The translations under genes and the position numbers were made by a program. Source: Geosiphon pyriformis (Eukaryota; Glomeromycota; Glomeromycetes; Archaeosporales; Geosiphonaceae). From it: DNA of 64,000 bases. Under the pieces are notes generated by a model. It was given only the letters and a program-made list of their open reading frames with translations. It was not told where the DNA came from and searched no databases. The stretch is from positions 867,085 to 931,084 of the forward strand of contig JAAOMT010000135.1 of NCBI GenBank assembly GCA_016748015.1, written 5' to 3'. Each line of letters starts with the position of its first letter. Within the stretch, counting starts at the first letter, position 1. Below, piece after piece: positions 60,537 to 64,000 of the stretch.

Positions 60537-62460
60537 ACTTTTTTATTTATTTATTTATTTAATAAGTACAATCCAATTACTACCTAATTATATAAAATTA
60601 CACAGGACCTTATATTAAGTGTGGTTTATGTCTTTTCTATATATAACTAGCTATTTAGGCCAATTAAGACAACATTATATACTTAAATTACCAACTACAG
60701 AAAAAGTATGCAAAAAACCAAAATACAAACTGGCCAAACCAGGATACAAACCAAAACAAATGTGAATATCCAATTTGATGTCAAAATTATAGACCACTCC
60801 AAAAGTCCACAAAAAAGCTAAATCAGAAATAACTAAGATCATAGAACTGTCATATGGTAGTAGATTATGTTTTTTATAATACACTCTTAATCTGGCAGTT
60901 AGCAACCAAATGGCAGTTTTATAACTCTTGGCAAAATCACATATCAGACTGACAATCTGCAAACCACTACTGAAATCAGCATCCAATAAACTTGCTATAT
61001 TAGTCAACCATTCTTTTAGCACAAAACTCTTAGCCAATGCCATATACAAACTATTGGAAAATTTTGCCTTATATAAGAATTAAACAGTTGTATTGTTAGT
61101 AGTATAGACATCCAACAATTCAGTTCAAGTGCCAATGGTGTCTAAGATCAAATTTCTCCTGATGTAAACATTATAGATACACAAAAATATATGATTAGAG
61201 TTCTTAATTGAGCCATAATAAATACACAATACACTAGGATAACTTAACTTATACAACCTTTTCTTTTTGGCCATGGGGAAATAATGATGTAAAGTTTTCA
61301 TAAAATAAGATCAAAGTACAGCAAAGGCAGAACTGGTAAAGCCAGAGCAAATTCTACTATTTGGATGCCAAACACTAAAAGTTTGGTACATATTAATTAG
61401 CTTGTACAGATTTACATCCACAGCATTATTTATGTACTTAGACTCCCAACCAATAAAACTGACAGCATCAAAAAAACATCTTGTGAAGTAACAGACATTC
61501 CCAAAGACAGATCTGTCTTTAATAGCAAAAAAATAATGCTATACCCCAACAGACAACATAAAGCCAGGCCTAATGACAACATCAGCAAAAAAATCAGCAT
61601 GTTCATTGTTAACAACTCTAGAATAACTTTTAACTTTGTTTCAAACAACTAAAAAATTTCTAGAAACAATTTTTGATCAAATATATTTTTTTTCAACTTA
61701 ACACTTATTTTAAAAATCAGAACCAACAAGCTTATTTATTGAAGCACACATATCCAATAATATCTAACTATCTAAAAACAGCATTATTGAGCTGGACATA
61801 AGAATACAATTCAAAGCAAGAGTGATAACTTACAGTTCCATAAGTGTTAAAGAGAACAAGTCATACATCCTAACTTCAATATTTAAGTCCACATCCAGAA
61901 AGTAAGCAGCCATACCACCACAAACATCAACAAAATCCAAATTCTTGATTAAACTATCCATGTAAACAATTACAGAACCACTCCCCTTTTCTATAAGGCA
62001 CTTATAAATAAAGCCAAAATTGCATAAAAGACTATTGGAAACAGAATAATAAACCAAAGTATTATCATCAACCAAACTGCCACTTTCAATAAATAAGGCC
62101 AATAAAATAAACCAACCAGAAATAGAATCTTTAGAATCTAATTTTTTCTATTTGCAAAATATGGATTACATAAAACACATATCATAATAGTCCAGAAGTT
62201 GATTTACAAAAACAATGCTATATTTTTTCAAAAAGCACATTATAGCTAAGTAGTAAACCAAATCTAAAATATTAGCAATAGCAATACTATAACCAGTCTA
62301 AAATATATTAAGCATATTATTTACCAAAGACAAACCACATAACACCAGCATATTAGTTACACTAGCTAAAAAACAGTTTGTGGAATTGATCAACAGTATG
62401 ATCAGAAAACTAAGAAGTTGTTAGAACATTTAACTAATAACTTGTAAATTTATAGTTCAT
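60537..62460 (-). pseudogene. LINE (non-LTR retrotransposon) 3' part with RNase H domain and C-terminal zinc-like motif
   Basis: 3' tail at 60537-60693, then minus-strand coding to about 62430. RNase H: VYMDSLIKN (about 61943-61978, family VYTDGS), TLMEL (Glu, about 61840) and LFLDS (Asp, about 61765), a recognisable D-E-D set. Downstream come HADFFADVV, a VWHPNSRICSGFTSS block (about 61350), YFMKTLHHYFPMAKKKRLY (about 61290), the CCHC-like CIYYGSIKNSNHIFLC (about 61190-61230) and a 124-codon open C-terminal piece (60675-61049). Broken by stops at Gln/Trp positions. It is the best-preserved LINE in the window. The RT part is absent or unreadable beyond 62430. Confidence 0.8.
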
Positions 62461-63091
62461 TTATATTTTTTATATTAATAGTATTATTAATATTTAATTT
62501 AAGTATTTCAACAAATTCAAATATATCTTAAGAAATATTTATGTTAGTTTTAACTACAGATTTTTTTAAAATATCTTTTTGTATTTTTTTCTAACAAATA
62601 AATCTGAAACTACAAATTAGTACCAAATTTTTTTTGGTTTTTTTATATTCAAATTATTATCAGTATTAAAAACTTTGTATTTAAACAGAAAGAGTTTCGA
62701 GATATTTAACTAAATAATAAAAAATAAACAAAGACAAAAAAAACTTCTTTCAAAATTATTGTATTTTTTTAAGAATTTGAGATGTAAAAAAAAAAAAATT
62801 TTTTTAAAAGCATATTATAAAATTATTAAATTTAATAATAAAAAATAAAATAAAAAAATTATTATTAAATTTAATAATATTTAAATATTTTTTTATTATT
62901 ATTTACTTTTTTGTTATTATATTTTTTATTAGTATTTTTTTGGTTTTAATAAATTATTAACAATTAATATTAAAATAAAGCTAAATATATATATAATAAT
63001 ATTTTTATAAATATATATTTTTAAATCAACTATATTTATGTATTTAGAAAAAACATGCATTTAAAAAATAACAATAATAAAATAAATATTG
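62461..63091. other. AT-rich stretch, nothing recognised
   Basis: A/T-rich with short homopolymer runs and no coding evidence. Confidence 0.55.
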
Positions 63092-63171
63092 TTGTATAAT
63101 AAATATGAACTATGTATTTTTTACATATAATTAGTCATTAAGCCAAATAAAACAATTTAATACTATATTAT
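63092..63171 (-). repeat. LINE-tail-like segment
   Basis: The strings tatgaactatgtattttttacatataattag and aagccaaataaaacaatttaatactatatta align with the tail cores at 49830-49890 and 60620-60680. The end is interrupted by the hAT-like element. Confidence 0.5.
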
Positions 63172-63806
63172 CAGTGATGTTCGCTGGGAGTTACTGGAAT
63201 TGGAATGTCACTGGACCCGACTGGATGGAATGGTGTCACAGATCAGCTTCCAGTGGTGAGTTGTCACTGGACCCTTCCAATTAGGATTTTTTATTCACTG
63301 GATGGAAGGTCCAGTGACGTCCAGTGATGTCCAGTGGCTTGGCAAAATTTTTTCTCTATTAAATGTACCCATCGATGAGGTTGCCGATGAGTCTACCGAT
63401 GAACCTACTAACGAACTAAATGAATATAGGATGGATAATGAACAAGACGAATTGCAAGATATCGAACCATCAAGTATAATAACGCCCGATGATTGGGAAA
63501 ATCAATTACGTGACTGGGAACAGATGTTAATAGATGAGGAGATTGCCAGATCAGAAGATGAAAACACCCAGCAATAGATAACAGAGCAAAATGGGAACTG
63601 AGTAGTATATTTGGTTTATTGTTTCAAAAACCAAATTTTATAAATAATAACGATTAGTTTTCACTATTAATGTATACATTTTTATTTACTATGCCTACAT
63701 TTTGATTGGTTAACATTATATTGGTTCCAGTGGAATAATCGTTCCAGTGAGAGTTTCCACTGGAATTACTGGAACTCTGGAAAAATCTGGAATTCTAGAA
63801 GTCCTG
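63172..63806 (+). mobile_element. Small hAT-like element (about 635 bp)
   Basis: Starts CAGTGATGTTCGC and ends GAAGTCCTG, flanked by an 11-bp direct repeat tactatattat (63161-63171, 63807-63817), which would include an 8-bp hAT-type duplication. About ten copies of CACTGG or its inverse cluster in the two subterminal regions (63205-63335 and 63727-63765), as hAT transposase-binding motifs do. Less AT-rich than its surroundings and little decayed. Terminal inverted repeats are weak, so class assignment is tentative. Confidence 0.55.
63302..63577 (+). CDS. Acidic 91-aa ORF inside the hAT-like element
   Basis: ATG 63302 to TAG 63575. The N-terminal part is encoded by the CCAGTG repeats; from about residue 14 (GKIFSLLNVPIDEV) it becomes very acidic, with a DES/DEP repeat and a C-terminal DDWENQLRDWEQMLIDEE helix. 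It may be the tail of a transposase left after internal deletion, since many hAT transposases end in acidic sequence, or a spurious frame. No catalytic part remains. Confidence 0.4.
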   Translation: MEGPVTSSDVQWLGKIFSLLNVPIDEVADESTDEPTNELNEYRMDNEQDELQDIEPSSIITPDDWENQLRDWEQMLIDEEIARSEDENTQQ

Positions 63807-64000
63807 TACTATATTATTATTTAGTAAATAATTGAAAATTTAATTAGTTATTATTATACAATTAATATGTACATATATTTATAAAAAACATTTTTAAACT
63901 TCAAATTAAACTATAGCACACATAAAAAAAAAATCCAGATCGTCTTAGCACTGGTAATTATTTAGTTGTTTTGTTGTATTTTTTCCATTCTTTAACGAAC
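63807..64000. other. AT-rich flank after the hAT-like element
   Basis: Flanking repeat copy, then A/T-rich sequence. Nothing further recognised. Confidence 0.6.

Overview
This window is eukaryotic, AT-rich and built almost entirely of nested transposable elements. It most resembles an arbuscular mycorrhizal (Glomeromycotina) or related early-diverging fungal genome. The reasons are extreme AT-richness, Ty3/gypsy elements of a dUTPase-bearing type, LINE and DDE transposase remains whose wording matches families I know from those fungi, and a short multi-intron fungal-type gene (TMEM33/Pom33 family). Species assignment is an inference. I saw no tRNA, rRNA or CRISPR.

Layout. 1-2496: 5' end of a minus-strand gypsy element (C). 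2497-10653: a pogo/Tigger-like DNA transposon remnant (copy 3) split by a complete plus-strand gypsy element A (2793-10534, TSD atat). 10654-15446: very AT-rich, holding a decayed fungal DDE transposase (about 13200-14812). 15447-26150: gypsy relic D (plus) with gag, protease, a Cys-rich module and a dUTPase but no RT/RNase H/integrase. D is interrupted by a solo LTR E in its 5' LTR (15919-16784, TSD acag) and by pogo-like copy 1 (19946-24211). 27189-42680: pogo-like copy 2, split by complete gypsy B (minus, 29002-40237, TSD gtgc), itself split by solo LTR F1 (31794-32763, TSD atgt, with an assembly gap). 42683-45480: AT-rich. 45480-49210: a less AT-rich island with the one convincing host gene, a five-exon TMEM33/Pom33-type gene on the minus strand, plus a small unidentified ORF. 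49400-63171: decayed minus-strand LINE material, a 1.2-kb direct duplication, solo LTR F2 (56207-57293, second gap with an unmerged contig overlap). 63172-63806: a small hAT-like element with an intact acidic ORF.

How the parts relate. The insertions give a relative order: D is older than pogo copy 1; pogo copies 2 and 3 are older than B, A and C; B is older than F1. The paralogous pogo copies provide empty sites for A and B, which fixes their ends and 4-bp target duplications. Most damage in coding regions looks like C-to-T or G-to-A transition (Trp, Gln and Arg codons to stop; catalytic Asp to Asn; zinc His to Tyr).

The most interesting biology is the B/D retrotransposon architecture. One frame runs through gag, protease, a Cys-rich zinc-like module, dUTPase, RT and RNase H, with a shift before integrase. 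Second is the 4.26-kb pogo-like transposon, which carries an additional divergently oriented ORF and possibly a third.
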